Notes under the pieces: model-generated
Told to the model about the DNA's origin: nothing
The model's database searches: none
What the model saw: only the letters and a program-made list of their open reading frames with translations
Made by a program: the position numbers and the translations under genes
Shown: positions 1 to 8,875 of the stretch, one piece after another
Position numbering within the stretch: the first letter of the stretch is position 1
Layout of the letters: each line of letters starts with the position of its first letter
Assembly: GCA_024234615.1 (NCBI GenBank)
Contig: JACKNY010000003.1
Location: forward strand, 248,001 to 312,000
Origin: Pseudomonadales bacterium
Lineage (GTDB): Bacteria > Pseudomonadota > Gammaproteobacteria > Pseudomonadales > IMCC2047
Direction: 5' to 3'
Length of the DNA stretch: 64,000 nucleotides

Positions 1-1041
1 GTTAGTGACATGAAAATGCCAGGTATCAATGGCGTCGAACTTCTGACTAAAATTAAAAACCAATATCCTGACACGATTCGCATTGCCCTTTCCGGCCATG
101 CCGAAATGGAAATGTTGTTGGAAAGCGTGCAGGTAACCCACCAGTTTCTAGCCAAACCATCCGATGCAGAACATATTAGAAATGTGGTTTCTCAAGCCTT
201 TGCTCTTAGAAGTATGCTGGAAGATGAAAAGCTGCGATCCTGCATAGCCAGCATTGATATACTGCCTAGTCTGCCTGACCTCTATGCACGGGTCATGGAG
301 GTAGCAGCTTCTCCTGATGGAACATTAAGAGATATCGGGAGCATCGTCGGCGAAGATATCAGCATGAGCGCAAAATTGCTTAAAATAGTCAATTCTGCTT
401 ATTTTGGTTTGGCCCGGGATGTCTCATCGCCGGAAGAGGCAACCACAATACTCGGCTTAAATATTATTCGAAGCCTGATTCTTTCGGTCAAAATTTTCAG
501 TAGTTTTGAGAAAAACGACTGTGCATTGAATTTGCAACAGCTTAACCGTCATTGCCAAAATGTTGCTTTTTTAGCCAAAGCCATTGCCCAACACGAAAAT
601 CAACCCCGAAGAATATGCGACTTATCCTTTATGTCCGGGCTGTTACACGATATCGGCAAGCTTGTTCTCGCAACGGCCTATGTCGATAAATTTTCCAAGA
701 CGCTCAACTCAAGTCAACCTTATGAAGCCTGGGAAGAAGAACAAAATATTTTCGGTATTTCACATGCCCAAATAGGCGCCTATTTATTGGGCGTCTGGAA
801 TTTACCCAGTTCGGTCGTAGAAGCAGTCGCCTATCACCATATACCGGATAAAGCCATTGAGCATTCTTTCTCACCCTTAACGGCAACTCATATCGCCGAT
901 GCTTTGCTTCTTGAGCTTGAAACCAATAACCGGGATGAACAAGAGCCCGCATTTTGCGTGGACTATGTCGCTCAATTTGCTGATGCCGAAAAGATCAATG
1001 ACTGGCGCGCACTCACTGTAGAATTATTTGGGGGAGGTTAA
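1..1041 (+). CDS. Response regulator, REC-HDOD (5'-truncated by window edge)
   Basis: The frame is open from base 1, so the gene begins before the window; 346 residues are visible. They start inside a receiver domain just before the phospho-acceptor Asp (VSDMKMPG, visible residue 3) and include the conserved Lys in FLAKPS. After a short linker comes an HDOD domain (about residues 85-270: LPSLPDLYARVMEV, then a retained LLHDIGK). HDOD response regulators are signalling proteins, usually tied to cyclic-di-GMP or stress control, with no fixed enzymatic activity. The stop lies 10 bases before the next response regulator, so the two are probably co-transcribed, with a histidine kinase likely upstream outside the window. 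Family assignment is solid; the signal is unknown. Confidence 0.85.
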   Translation, partial: VSDMKMPGINGVELLTKIKNQYPDTIRIALSGHAEMEMLLESVQVTHQFLAKPSDAEHIRNVVSQAFALRSMLEDEKLRSCIASIDILPSLPDLYARVMEVAASPDGTLRDIGSIVGEDISMSAKLLKIVNSAYFGLARDVSSPEEATTILGLNIIRSLILSVKIFSSFEKNDCALNLQQLNRHCQNVAFLAKAIAQHENQPRRICDLSFMSGLLHDIGKLVLATAYVDKFSKTLNSSQPYEAWEEEQNIFGISHAQIGAYLLGVWNLPSSVVEAVAYHHIPDKAIEHSFSPLTATHIADALLLELETNNRDEQEPAFCVDYVAQFADAEKINDWRALTVELFGGG

Positions 1042-1051
1042 TTAATTTTTC

Positions 1052-2221
1052 ATGAGCAATAACATACTATTCGTCGACGACGAATCAAATGTGCTGGACG
1101 CTTACCGGCGCAATTTACGTAAGCAGTTCAATATAACCACCGCCATCAGTGGTGCCGAAGGATTGAACGCTATACAAACACAGGGGCCATTTGCCGTTAT
1201 TGTGTCCGATATGCGCATGCCCGAAATGGATGGCGTTGCGTTTTTAATGAAAGCCAAAGATCTTGCACCTGATACCATTCGGATGATGCTCACAGGTAAC
1301 GCGGACCAACAAACCGCCATTGATGCCGTTAACAAAGGCGATGTGTTTCGGTTTTTAAATAAACCCTGCACACCTGAAGATATGGCTATCTCTCTTAACG
1401 ATGCGATAAAACAGTACGAACTGATTAACGCTGAAAAAGCTGTTCTCGAAAATACGCTTAAAGCCAGCATAGAGACACTGGCAGAAGTGCTTTCTTTAAT
1501 CAGCCCTGACGTTTTTGGACGCACCACACGAATTAAGCGTTATATGCTCGAATGCGCGAAGATATTGGCATTACCCAATCTTTGGGAACTCGAGTCTGCC
1601 GCGTTAATGAGTCAAATGGGCTGCGTCACCTTACCCGAAGAGCTCACCAAAAAGGCACTCTCGCTTTCCCCGTTAAATGAAGAAGAGTCAAAGCAGTATA
1701 ACCGTCACCCCCTGTTGGGTGCAGAGCTTATTGTGAAAATCCCCCGCATGGAAGTGGTGGCAAATAGCATTAAATACCAACACAAATATTATGATGGCTC
1801 AGGCTCACCTGCGGATGATTTGCAAGGAGACGATATACCCATCGGCGCTAGAATTTTACGTGTACTGCTCGATTATGACCTATTGGAAACGGCTGGCTTG
1901 CGTGGCAATGCAGCCTTAGAAAAACTAAAACGGCGCCCCGGCAAATACGACCCTAAAGTACTCGATGCATTCGAACAATTTTTAAATGAAGAATTAGGTG
2001 CTCTGGAACAGGAAATCTCTGTCACCCAACTCAATTCCTCAATGATTTTAGCGGAAGATGTGATTACTAAAGGCGGCACTCTGCTAATGTGCAAAGGACA
2101 ACAAACATCGGAATCCGTGGCGGAACGACTGACCAATTTTTGGCGTAACGGCGCCATCGCCAATAAAGTAAAAGTATTCCATATTAAAAGTGCAGACGAC
2201 GGGGAAAAGGCAGTGACGTGA
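1052..2221 (+). CDS. Response regulator with degenerate HD-GYP domain
   Basis: 389 residues. The N-terminal receiver domain has the acidic pair near residue 9, phospho-acceptor Asp53 (VIVSDMRMPEMDG) and Lys104 (FLNKPC). The C-terminal half aligns by eye with HD-GYP phosphodiesterases: HPLLGAELI near 219 and YYDGSGSP near 247 match their usual HPxxGAEIL and WDGSGYP blocks. However, the metal-binding HD doublet is replaced by Ser187-Gln188 (ALMSQMG) and GYP by GSP. It is therefore probably catalytically dead and acts as a binding or scaffold module. It follows the HDOD regulator by 10 bases, and the partner may be that protein. A hairpin overlaps its stop codon. Confidence 0.8.
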   Translation: MSNNILFVDDESNVLDAYRRNLRKQFNITTAISGAEGLNAIQTQGPFAVIVSDMRMPEMDGVAFLMKAKDLAPDTIRMMLTGNADQQTAIDAVNKGDVFRFLNKPCTPEDMAISLNDAIKQYELINAEKAVLENTLKASIETLAEVLSLISPDVFGRTTRIKRYMLECAKILALPNLWELESAALMSQMGCVTLPEELTKKALSLSPLNEEESKQYNRHPLLGAELIVKIPRMEVVANSIKYQHKYYDGSGSPADDLQGDDIPIGARILRVLLDYDLLETAGLRGNAALEKLKRRPGKYDPKVLDAFEQFLNEELGALEQEISVTQLNSSMILAEDVITKGGTLLMCKGQQTSESVAERLTNFWRNGAIANKVKVFHIKSADDGEKAVT

Positions 2222-2242
2222 GCGGTCAATTGAGTGACCGCT
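2221..2242 (+). terminator. Hairpin after the response-regulator pair
   Basis: Perfect 8-bp stem AGCGGTCA / TGACCGCT with a 6-base loop, starting on the last base of the stop codon. No T-run follows, so it is a weak intrinsic terminator or a 3'-end stabiliser. It sits between convergent genes. Confidence 0.5.
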
Positions 2243-2302
2243 TAGATTCACCCATTTTAAATACTGGCTGCGGATACTGGTCGGCAATGACAGTCGATAG
2301 GG

Positions 2303-3748
2303 TTAAAATCCATACCTGGCTGATAAATAGAGATTACTGTTGTCCTCAAACTGTCCAAAAAAAGTATGCTGATTTTCACCGTAAAACAAATTTGCGCCCC
2401 ATTCAACTTGCCATGCATCCGAGATTTTGTATTGCGCCTTAAGTCGTGCGTAACCATCCTTATCCGTAGGGCTATAAAAATTGAACAGCGAAAGCACGAG
2501 GTTTTGATTCAACAATAGCCGAGTTAACCGAAGAGTCCAAACAAAACGATCTTCATCGGCCTCGGCAGCACCACCGGGAAGGCTCTCCAGATAAGCTCGG
2601 TAATCCTCCTTATGCTCTAAATAGAACTGCATCGAGCCACTGAAATTTTTCATCAATTCTTGCTCATAGCCCAACAGCATCCGCCACTCGCTATTGCGCA
2701 CAAATGGGCTTTTTCCGCTACTATCATCTTTACTGTGATAATAGCCTAGCTCTAGATTGGCAATACCCCGATACACTGGCCCACGCAAACTCACCCCCCC
2801 CACTTCAAGTCGTGGGAAAATAAAACGTCCGGTTTTCGCATCTGTTCCGTTCGGACTTTTCCAATAACCCTGATAGGCATAGATCGCCAGCTCCAGCGAT
2901 CCTCGATTAGTGTATAAACGGGCAGACCACTCATCTTCCGAAAACCATTGATCGGGACGATCAACGTGAAAATTGTCATGCTGTCCGACCACGGCACCCT
3001 GATTTGGATTAAAAAATGAAATACGCGAACCATCGATATAACGATCCGCATCAAACCTAGGCGTATAAATCATCTCGATATTAAAACGAGAGCCGAAAAC
3101 ACCAACTTTTAACGCATCGGAAGGTGCCTTTAAATACTCATCATCTCTGCCTATAAAGAATGCATTCCAATCTTTCGGAAACAGGTCATTAATAAACATC
3201 AAATCCCCAGTTCCCCAAGTGAGTATTTGCCTTCCAGCCTTTATATCCATTTTTGCAAAGGGGCGAAATAGCAAATAAGCCTCTCGCAGATCTAACCAGC
3301 CCCGACCTGATTCCAAGGCCACACTTCTGTTATCGACGACATCATCGTAAAGCAAGTCCAACGTTAGCCGGGAAGTTAGCGCCAACCATTGTTGCTCCCA
3401 TTGAATTTGCAACCGACTTTCAAGAATAGACTTCTGCTTTTCATTCTTATCATTACCAATGCGACTGCCGACTCGCGCTTCGGCAAATCCGCTTAAGTCG
3501 ATAGAGCGACGTTCCAGTCCCTCCGATCCTTTAGACTGAGGCGCAGCTTCCGTCTCCCCCAACCCTGCCGGCAGTGATGGTTCACCTTGTTCGCGGCCGG
3601 AAATACTTAATCCCGGAGGAAGCAGTGGTTCATCGCTACCCACTTCACTGCCAAGCCCCGCTGGTAGCTCCGGCTCTGCATCTGCAGCCCCATAGGTATG
3701 GCTGCTGAGGCAGATGATTACCAGCAAGACAACCTGCCTGAGCTGCAT
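2303..3748 (-). CDS. Outer-membrane beta-barrel protein of an RND export cluster (DUF1302-like)
   Basis: 481 residues from the ATG at 3748, chosen because it gives a clean signal peptide (MQLRQVVLLVIICLSSHTYG), has a GGTG ribosome site and begins 1 base after the upstream stop; a longer frame would overlap that gene by 70 bases. After the signal come three copies of a Pro-rich motif (ELPAGL, LLPPGL, SLPAGL), then alternating amphipathic strands ending in an aromatic (YLSARYGF), typical of a barrel. The segment GRQILTWGTGDL resembles the GRQ...WG...D block of DUF1302 proteins, such as the one at 28.6 kb. Probably the outer-membrane part of a system with the LolA-like protein and the RND permease upstream. 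The substrate is not visible. Confidence 0.7.
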   Translation of the reverse strand: MQLRQVVLLVIICLSSHTYGAADAEPELPAGLGSEVGSDEPLLPPGLSISGREQGEPSLPAGLGETEAAPQSKGSEGLERRSIDLSGFAEARVGSRIGNDKNEKQKSILESRLQIQWEQQWLALTSRLTLDLLYDDVVDNRSVALESGRGWLDLREAYLLFRPFAKMDIKAGRQILTWGTGDLMFINDLFPKDWNAFFIGRDDEYLKAPSDALKVGVFGSRFNIEMIYTPRFDADRYIDGSRISFFNPNQGAVVGQHDNFHVDRPDQWFSEDEWSARLYTNRGSLELAIYAYQGYWKSPNGTDAKTGRFIFPRLEVGGVSLRGPVYRGIANLELGYYHSKDDSSGKSPFVRNSEWRMLLGYEQELMKNFSGSMQFYLEHKEDYRAYLESLPGGAAEADEDRFVWTLRLTRLLLNQNLVLSLFNFYSPTDKDGYARLKAQYKISDAWQVEWGANLFYGENQHTFFGQFEDNSNLYLSARYGF

Positions 3749-3749
3749 G

Positions 3750-4544
3750 TCACCTAAGCTCACGGCGTGGCGGGTTACGCAGATAACGTTCCGAAAACAA
3801 GTCATCGGCAAGGCCAACATTGTATTTCACATCGCTGTAACTCATTTCTGTATAACCACCGATACGTGAATCTGCCATGCGGCTTTGTGTCACGGTTTGA
3901 AAACCATCTATCTCCTCTACCTTGAGTGCTGAATAAGTACGGTATAATGTGTCGTTGTTATCATAGTATTCAGTTTTCACCGGAATAAAGGTTTCCCGGT
4001 GGATCCAGTTTTTGTAATAGGCAAACTCCACAGCATTTGCGTTCTTTGGCGTACTTTTCACCACATAATAATTTTTACTTTGCTCCAAAAGTGTGTGCTC
4101 ATCTTCATCAATAGCGCGCCCAGATACATCTTCGTAGAAGAAATGCGAGCCAACAAAACTGGTTCTTTCATCACTTGCCGCAATGCGCTTAACCAAATCC
4201 AATGCCGGCAGATAGAGCCAACGATCATCATCCTGATTAATTTTTTTCCATACTAGAAAAACTGTTTTGCTAACATCAGACGGCCGCGTAAAGTAAACAA
4301 AAAACTTCTGCTCGGCATCCACCTCATTGGTGTCATCGCGACGAAGAATAGTAAAATCACGATTGCGTTCGCGGCCCTGCGCGTCAAAGATCGACATATG
4401 CACCTTCGCACGCCCATCCTCTCCTTTATAGTACGCGGCCTGATTGGCCTTGCTGACAATTTCAGACACCTCCATTGACCAAGCCGCACTAGCACAGAGC
4501 ATTACCATACCCACCATAAATATCTTTAATTGGCCAATATACAT
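3750..4544 (-). CDS. Periplasmic outer membrane lipoprotein-sorting (LolA-like) protein
   Basis: 264 residues with an N-terminal signal peptide (through about AASAAWS). The rest matches the LolA-like family of about 250 residues commonly placed beside MMPL/RND permeases: repeated beta strands, YKGEDGRAKVHMSIFDAQG early, DRWLYLPALDLVKRI in the middle, and FVGSHFFYEDVSGR. The fold carries lipids or other hydrophobic molecules across the periplasm. It begins 1 base after the RND stop, and the barrel gene starts 1 base after its own stop, so the three are translationally coupled. Inferred role: shuttle between the inner-membrane permease and the outer membrane. Confidence 0.75.
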   Translation of the reverse strand: MYIGQLKIFMVGMVMLCASAAWSMEVSEIVSKANQAAYYKGEDGRAKVHMSIFDAQGRERNRDFTILRRDDTNEVDAEQKFFVYFTRPSDVSKTVFLVWKKINQDDDRWLYLPALDLVKRIAASDERTSFVGSHFFYEDVSGRAIDEDEHTLLEQSKNYYVVKSTPKNANAVEFAYYKNWIHRETFIPVKTEYYDNNDTLYRTYSALKVEEIDGFQTVTQSRMADSRIGGYTEMSYSDVKYNVGLADDLFSERYLRNPPRRELR

Positions 4545-4545
4545 T

Positions 4546-7191
4546 TTAAGTACCTCGCTCTGACTTGGTTAGGGAGCCTCGGAATAAGATATTCTCGAAG
4601 AGACGAATGAGTGCTGGCAATAATAATAGGGTTGCAGCACCCGCCAATAAAAGAATGGTTGATATAAAAAATCCAACTGTTTGATAGGGGACCAGCGGTG
4701 CCAACAGTAGCGGCAAAAAGCCACAACCAATGACAATAATGTTACGTGTGATAGCACGCGCCGGCTCCCCGTAGACAGCCCGAACCGTTTCTTCCCAGTT
4801 GGCATACCGCTTGCGTAATTCACGAGCGCGGGCGAGGAAGTGAATCGCATAGTCTATCGCCAAACCAAGACTTAAAGATGAAAGTACCGCCACCGGCATA
4901 TCGTAGTCTTTGCCAATAAAACCGATGAAGCCATAGGTCAGGGCAATCGTCACGGTCAAGGGCACCATACTGAGTAACCCCCACCAGAGTGAGCGGAACA
5001 AAAAAACCATCATGGCTAACACAATCACAAAACTACCGAGAAAGGCCTTCATCATGCCCGTCACCATCTTGTCTTGCCAAACCAGGTTGATATAGGTTAG
5101 GCCGAACCAGTCATGGTGCAAGGCAAGTGGCGGAGGATTTTTAGCAAAATAATGATTAACCTCCGCCACTAACTTTTTCATATCTTGATTATCACCGCTT
5201 TTCAGCTGTATCCAAATGTTAGTTTTACGATAATCTGGTGTCACAAAATGCCACAGATCCTGAGGCCGGTGACTACCTTGATAAGTCATCAGCGTTTGTG
5301 CCACGGCAGCTTTAGTAGTCGGCACCTTGAAGGCTGAGTCTTCACCCAAGAGCAGCTCTCGATGCACCGTCTTCACGATATCTGTCAGCGAATTACTTTT
5401 ACCGACTAACCCGGTGGTGAGTAAGAAGTCCTGTAAATCACTAATATAGGTTAACAGCTCCGGATTTTTGAAAACCTCTTTGTTTTGTTGCTGTGCTTGC
5501 AGAAAAGCAACCGCTTCATCCCAAGACTCCCAGTCAGCATCTGTTTCCGCTTGCTCGGCTTGTACCGAAGCAAAACTTTGCAGCTGCTGTAATATTTCAC
5601 TGAACTCTCCTTTTGCTGCAGCAAGATTCGTTGCTTTGCCTTGCAGAACCTTTGCTACTCCTTGTGCAAGTGAGTCCATCCCGGTCAATAAATTTTCTAT
5701 CGCCTGTTGTTTTGACATGTCCTCAGTCGTTGCCTGTAAAGAAAGATAGGCCATATAGGTGCCAGCAAAACGTTCGTTCAAGGCACGGTCGGCAACCCGA
5801 ATTTCATGGCTGGGAGCAAACCATTTAACCGGGTTATCATTGATTTGAATTTGCTGTATTCCATAATAGGCGACGCCCACCAGCACTAACACAGCAACCA
5901 GGATTAATTTCGCATATTGGTAGGTACCTTTACCCAGGGCAAATAGCAACCGCGCCAGCAGGGATGGATGCGCTTCTCCCCCCCTGTGTTGAGCCATTCC
6001 AAAGCCTTTTAAGGAGGACTCCGACATCAACATGATATAAGCAGGCACCAGTGTGACCGTGAATAACCAGGCAAACAGAACCCCAATGCCAACAAATAAC
6101 CCGAACACTTGCACTGGGGGAATCGGCGTTAGCGCTAACGAAGCAAAACCAATACTGGTCGTTAACGAGGTGTAGAGCATCGGGGATGACAGCTCCTCCA
6201 TCACCTCACGCAATGTTTGATAACGATCTCCTGAACGCGGATAGCGATCAAAAAAGTCAGATAGAATATGGACCGCATCTAAGACCGCTATTGGCATAAT
6301 AAAGATGGGTATCATGGAACTCATGATATGCACGGTATTACCGGTAATGATGAGCAATCCCATCGTTATCGTCACCGCAACCAGCGCAACAATCATTGGC
6401 GAGACAATGAGCTTCAGATTGCGAAAAAACAGCCACAGTAATAAGAAAATTAACGCCATCGCCGCAGGCGCAGATATGGCCATCTGCTGAAACATCTCTA
6501 CACCAAACTGATCCTGGGCAACCGGCAATCCGGTGATGTAAAATTCATCACCCCCGTCAAAACTATCTATTTTTTCCCGTAATAAAGTCGCCACCTGATA
6601 GCTAACTTTTTTTTCACTAATAGGAATGTAAAGCGCCAGCGCCTTTCGATCGGACGAAACCAGTGTATCCTTGAGAAAAGGAATTCGAGAGGCCTTATCG
6701 GCAATGCTTATCGCTTCAGTTTCAGATTGCGGCGGCTGTGCCATCAACCATTCAAAACGAATGCTGCCAAGACCCGCCTGTTCGATGTTATCCACACTGG
6801 AAGGCGCAATCAGGTCGACACCTATCACTCCCTTCTGCTTACCATCGTCCTGCCATATTAAGGATTGCGCGTAGGTAGTTAGCTGATATACGCGTGTCAG
6901 TGTCGCCTGATTAAACACTCCCTGGGGATGATGCTGATTAACGACCCCCACCACCAGCATGTCATGCAGATTGAATTCATGGCGCAGACTATTATGAGTT
7001 ACTCGTACAGGCTCTTCTGCACTTAGCATATTCTCAGGGTCGGTATCGATCTGTATCGAGTGGAGCAGCGGAAAAGAGGCAGGCCAAATACTTGGCAACG
7101 CAACCAGTAGAAAGATCAGTAAACTAATAACCCCAGCCAGCGAAAGAAAAATCTTCGGCCTACGGCTCGCACTTTCCGATAACAATAACAC
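4546..7191 (-). CDS. RND/MMPL-family exporter
   Basis: 881 residues from a GTG at 7191 that follows AGGGGG by 6 bases; a second in-frame GTG at 7218 overlaps the upstream gene. Two repeated halves each have one N-terminal helix, a large periplasmic domain and a cluster of five helices; the second cluster holds SLSLGLAIDYAIHFLARAREL, the acidic proton-relay motif of the MMPL type. The periplasmic loop has a long helical insert (about residues 480-580). Proteins of this kind move hydrophobic molecules, drawing substrate from the periplasmic side of the membrane. It is the permease of a three-gene unit with the LolA-like protein and the barrel. Confidence 0.85.
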   Translation of the reverse strand: MLLLSESASRRPKIFLSLAGVISLLIFLLVALPSIWPASFPLLHSIQIDTDPENMLSAEEPVRVTHNSLRHEFNLHDMLVVGVVNQHHPQGVFNQATLTRVYQLTTYAQSLIWQDDGKQKGVIGVDLIAPSSVDNIEQAGLGSIRFEWLMAQPPQSETEAISIADKASRIPFLKDTLVSSDRKALALYIPISEKKVSYQVATLLREKIDSFDGGDEFYITGLPVAQDQFGVEMFQQMAISAPAAMALIFLLLWLFFRNLKLIVSPMIVALVAVTITMGLLIITGNTVHIMSSMIPIFIMPIAVLDAVHILSDFFDRYPRSGDRYQTLREVMEELSSPMLYTSLTTSIGFASLALTPIPPVQVFGLFVGIGVLFAWLFTVTLVPAYIMLMSESSLKGFGMAQHRGGEAHPSLLARLLFALGKGTYQYAKLILVAVLVLVGVAYYGIQQIQINDNPVKWFAPSHEIRVADRALNERFAGTYMAYLSLQATTEDMSKQQAIENLLTGMDSLAQGVAKVLQGKATNLAAAKGEFSEILQQLQSFASVQAEQAETDADWESWDEAVAFLQAQQQNKEVFKNPELLTYISDLQDFLLTTGLVGKSNSLTDIVKTVHRELLLGEDSAFKVPTTKAAVAQTLMTYQGSHRPQDLWHFVTPDYRKTNIWIQLKSGDNQDMKKLVAEVNHYFAKNPPPLALHHDWFGLTYINLVWQDKMVTGMMKAFLGSFVIVLAMMVFLFRSLWWGLLSMVPLTVTIALTYGFIGFIGKDYDMPVAVLSSLSLGLAIDYAIHFLARARELRKRYANWEETVRAVYGEPARAITRNIIVIGCGFLPLLLAPLVPYQTVGFFISTILLLAGAATLLLLPALIRLFENILFRGSLTKSERGT

Positions 7192-7204
7192 GATGATCCC
7201 CCTG

Positions 7205-7408
7205 TTACTTAAAAGCACAGCCCGGCTGCTTACCCATTTTCTTAAGCGCTATCGCCATTGGACAAAAGCCCGTAAATGCCGACTGAAACATATTCAGCCC
7301 GACAAAGGCGGACAGCAGAAAACCATAAGGGTGCAGCCAATACCCCAATACCAAACCCAACAAATTCATGGCTCCAGCAAACGCAAACATGATTCGGTCG
7401 ATATTCAT
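7205..7408 (-). CDS. Small membrane protein, DUF2892 (YgaP-like)
   Basis: 67 residues with two hydrophobic helices and the motif FTGFCPMAIALKKMG, characteristic of the DUF2892 family found fused to or beside rhodaneses (YgaP). AGGAG lies just upstream of the ATG. It ends 13 bases before the RND start and so leads that operon. Function in this setting is unknown. The Cys in FTGFCP is the one conserved in the family. Confidence 0.8.
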   Translation of the reverse strand: MNIDRIMFAFAGAMNLLGLVLGYWLHPYGFLLSAFVGLNMFQSAFTGFCPMAIALKKMGKQPGCAFK

Positions 7409-7844
7409 CTTTAGCTCCTTATTTTATATTAGACAGCACTAATTTAATGGCTTATTTTAGTTTTATCTAATATACAAAGTCAATCAAAAAGATATCTATT
7501 TCCTGATCCCAGGTTTACTAACAGGGGGCTTTTACTCGTTGACTACTCGTGTCAAGTGTTCAGAAAGCGTTTGCAGCTATCTTTCGGGGGGGGGGAGGGG
7601 GGGATGGTCCTTATGCTGAGTCTTTCGACCCCTCACGCTAGACTGTTATTATGCCGCTTGAGTGCTCACAAAGGTGAGGCGGGATTGGTCGTTAAATTAG
7701 TCTAAGGCCTTATCGCTACGCAGTGTACGCCACTTTTTATTCATTTTATAAATCTTTGAGGCAGGGTTTTCAAAGTCGTTTCAGACAGCAAACTATCACG
7801 GGGGCAAAAAAGCAGCACTTCCACCCCAATGTATTCTCTATCGG
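7409..7844. other. 436-base gene-free region between two minus-strand operons
   Basis: Holds the leader of the DUF2892-RND operon, including the inverted repeat ATTAG-N6-CTAAT at 7428-7443 just upstream of its ribosome site, and a long G-tract (7586-7603). No convincing ORF or RNA gene is seen. The 3' end of the amine dehydrogenase operon lies at 7845 without an obvious terminator. Confidence 0.6.
7586..7603 (+). repeat. G10-A-G7 homopolymer tract
   Basis: Ten G, one A, then seven G in an intergenic region. It could vary in length by slippage, fold as a G-quadruplex, or be a sequencing artefact. It lies about 180 bases upstream of the DUF2892 start codon. Confidence 0.85.
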
Positions 7845-8303
7845 TTAGTTTGACGCCTCGTGAAAGCCTAATCGTGCAATGGCATCAACCAACTTTTGAC
7901 GCGAGTGTACTACCTCCGTTAAAGGATCTTTACGCAAAACCCCAACTTCTTCGACAGTTAAGGGCTGATAATTCTCAGGCAGCTCTTGTGCGCTAAATTC
8001 CAACAGCATCCAATTTAACAGCTCAGTCAACTCTATATCATCCAAAGCCGAGTTGGCCGAACCCGGTACTCGAATTAAAAACTCCCTGCCGCCTTCAACC
8101 CGAAGGAAATGTCCCGCAAAGTCTTTAATGCTAGGCACTTTATCGGGAACACCAGAAGCATCCGGCAGATGACAGCCCTGACAAAGCATGATGTAGTTGT
8201 CTAACGCCCGTTGGCGGTTAATTTCCGCCGACGTAAACGGCGATACCAGCACTACCAACAACGACATGGCGGCGAAAATTATTCGCCCACTGATGCTTCT
8301 CAT
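7845..8303 (-). CDS. Monohaem c-type cytochrome of the amine dehydrogenase operon
   Basis: 152 residues with a signal peptide (to about residue 26) and one haem c site CQGCH near residue 41. A candidate distal Met ligand is not obvious in the C-terminal half, which is rich in acidic residues and helical. It is the last gene of the operon, 43 bases after the small-subunit gene, so its likely role is to accept electrons from the TTQ enzyme or pass them to an oxidase or to the nitrite-reducing chain. This replaces the amicyanin or azurin used by other amine dehydrogenases; no cupredoxin gene is in this operon. Confidence 0.7.
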   Translation of the reverse strand: MRSISGRIIFAAMSLLVVLVSPFTSAEINRQRALDNYIMLCQGCHLPDASGVPDKVPSIKDFAGHFLRVEGGREFLIRVPGSANSALDDIELTELLNWMLLEFSAQELPENYQPLTVEEVGVLRKDPLTEVVHSRQKLVDAIARLGFHEASN

Positions 8304-8346
8304 TTCCTAAACCTTTCTTTGTTACACCCGAAAACCGTCTTAGTAA

Positions 8347-8865
8347 TTATTGCTTTAACGCAGTGCCCACAACAATCGCTGTGGAACAGTTATAGATACT
8401 GCTTTTGGTGCCGATACACCAGTTGAGATCATTGGCTTTATCGGGTCGATATATTGGTCGGTCGCTTTCATTACGCGTACAAAGGCAAGCCCCACAACCA
8501 GTTTTGCCACAGCAATCATTATAAGAAATAATATAGTTGATCCCGTCATGCGGATTACGACAAGTACCAATCCAAGTGATCGGTGACATCTCCGTACCAG
8601 GAGGACAGCTATTCTGTGTACCGCCGCAGCAACTGCACAAAAACCCGTCGATCGCACAGTAGCGCCAGTAGTCACACTTGGTCGGATCTCCCGACTCATC
8701 AGGCTGCCCTGCTTTCGGAGTCTCCGCCGCTCGCGCCACAGGCAATAATGGAAGCGTGGCGGAACCGACCAAAAACGCACCTAAATGACGTAACATTGAA
8801 CGTCTTGACGAGCGTTGTGCAATTTTACGCGCCGAGCTTTCTGTTAACTTATCCATCCAATTCAT
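8347..8865 (-). CDS. aauA: TTQ-dependent amine dehydrogenase small (light) subunit
   Basis: 172 residues. It has an RR-containing leader (SSRRSMLRHLGAFLVG) typical of Tat export of this subunit, then a Cys-rich core. CDYWRYCAIDGFLCSCCGG contains the first cofactor Trp (DYW) and NDLNWC the second; these two are cross-linked into tryptophan tryptophylquinone. The many Cys form the disulphides known for the family. The enzyme oxidises primary amines to aldehydes in the periplasm. Sequence and order B-E-D-A fit both methylamine (mau) and aromatic amine (aau) dehydrogenases; the lack of amicyanin and mauG here and the company of an aldehyde dehydrogenase favour the aromatic type. The symbol is tentative. 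Confidence 0.8.
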   Translation of the reverse strand: MNWMDKLTESSARKIAQRSSRRSMLRHLGAFLVGSATLPLLPVARAAETPKAGQPDESGDPTKCDYWRYCAIDGFLCSCCGGTQNSCPPGTEMSPITWIGTCRNPHDGINYIISYNDCCGKTGCGACLCTRNESDRPIYRPDKANDLNWCIGTKSSIYNCSTAIVVGTALKQ

Positions 8866-8875
8866 GGACGCTCTC

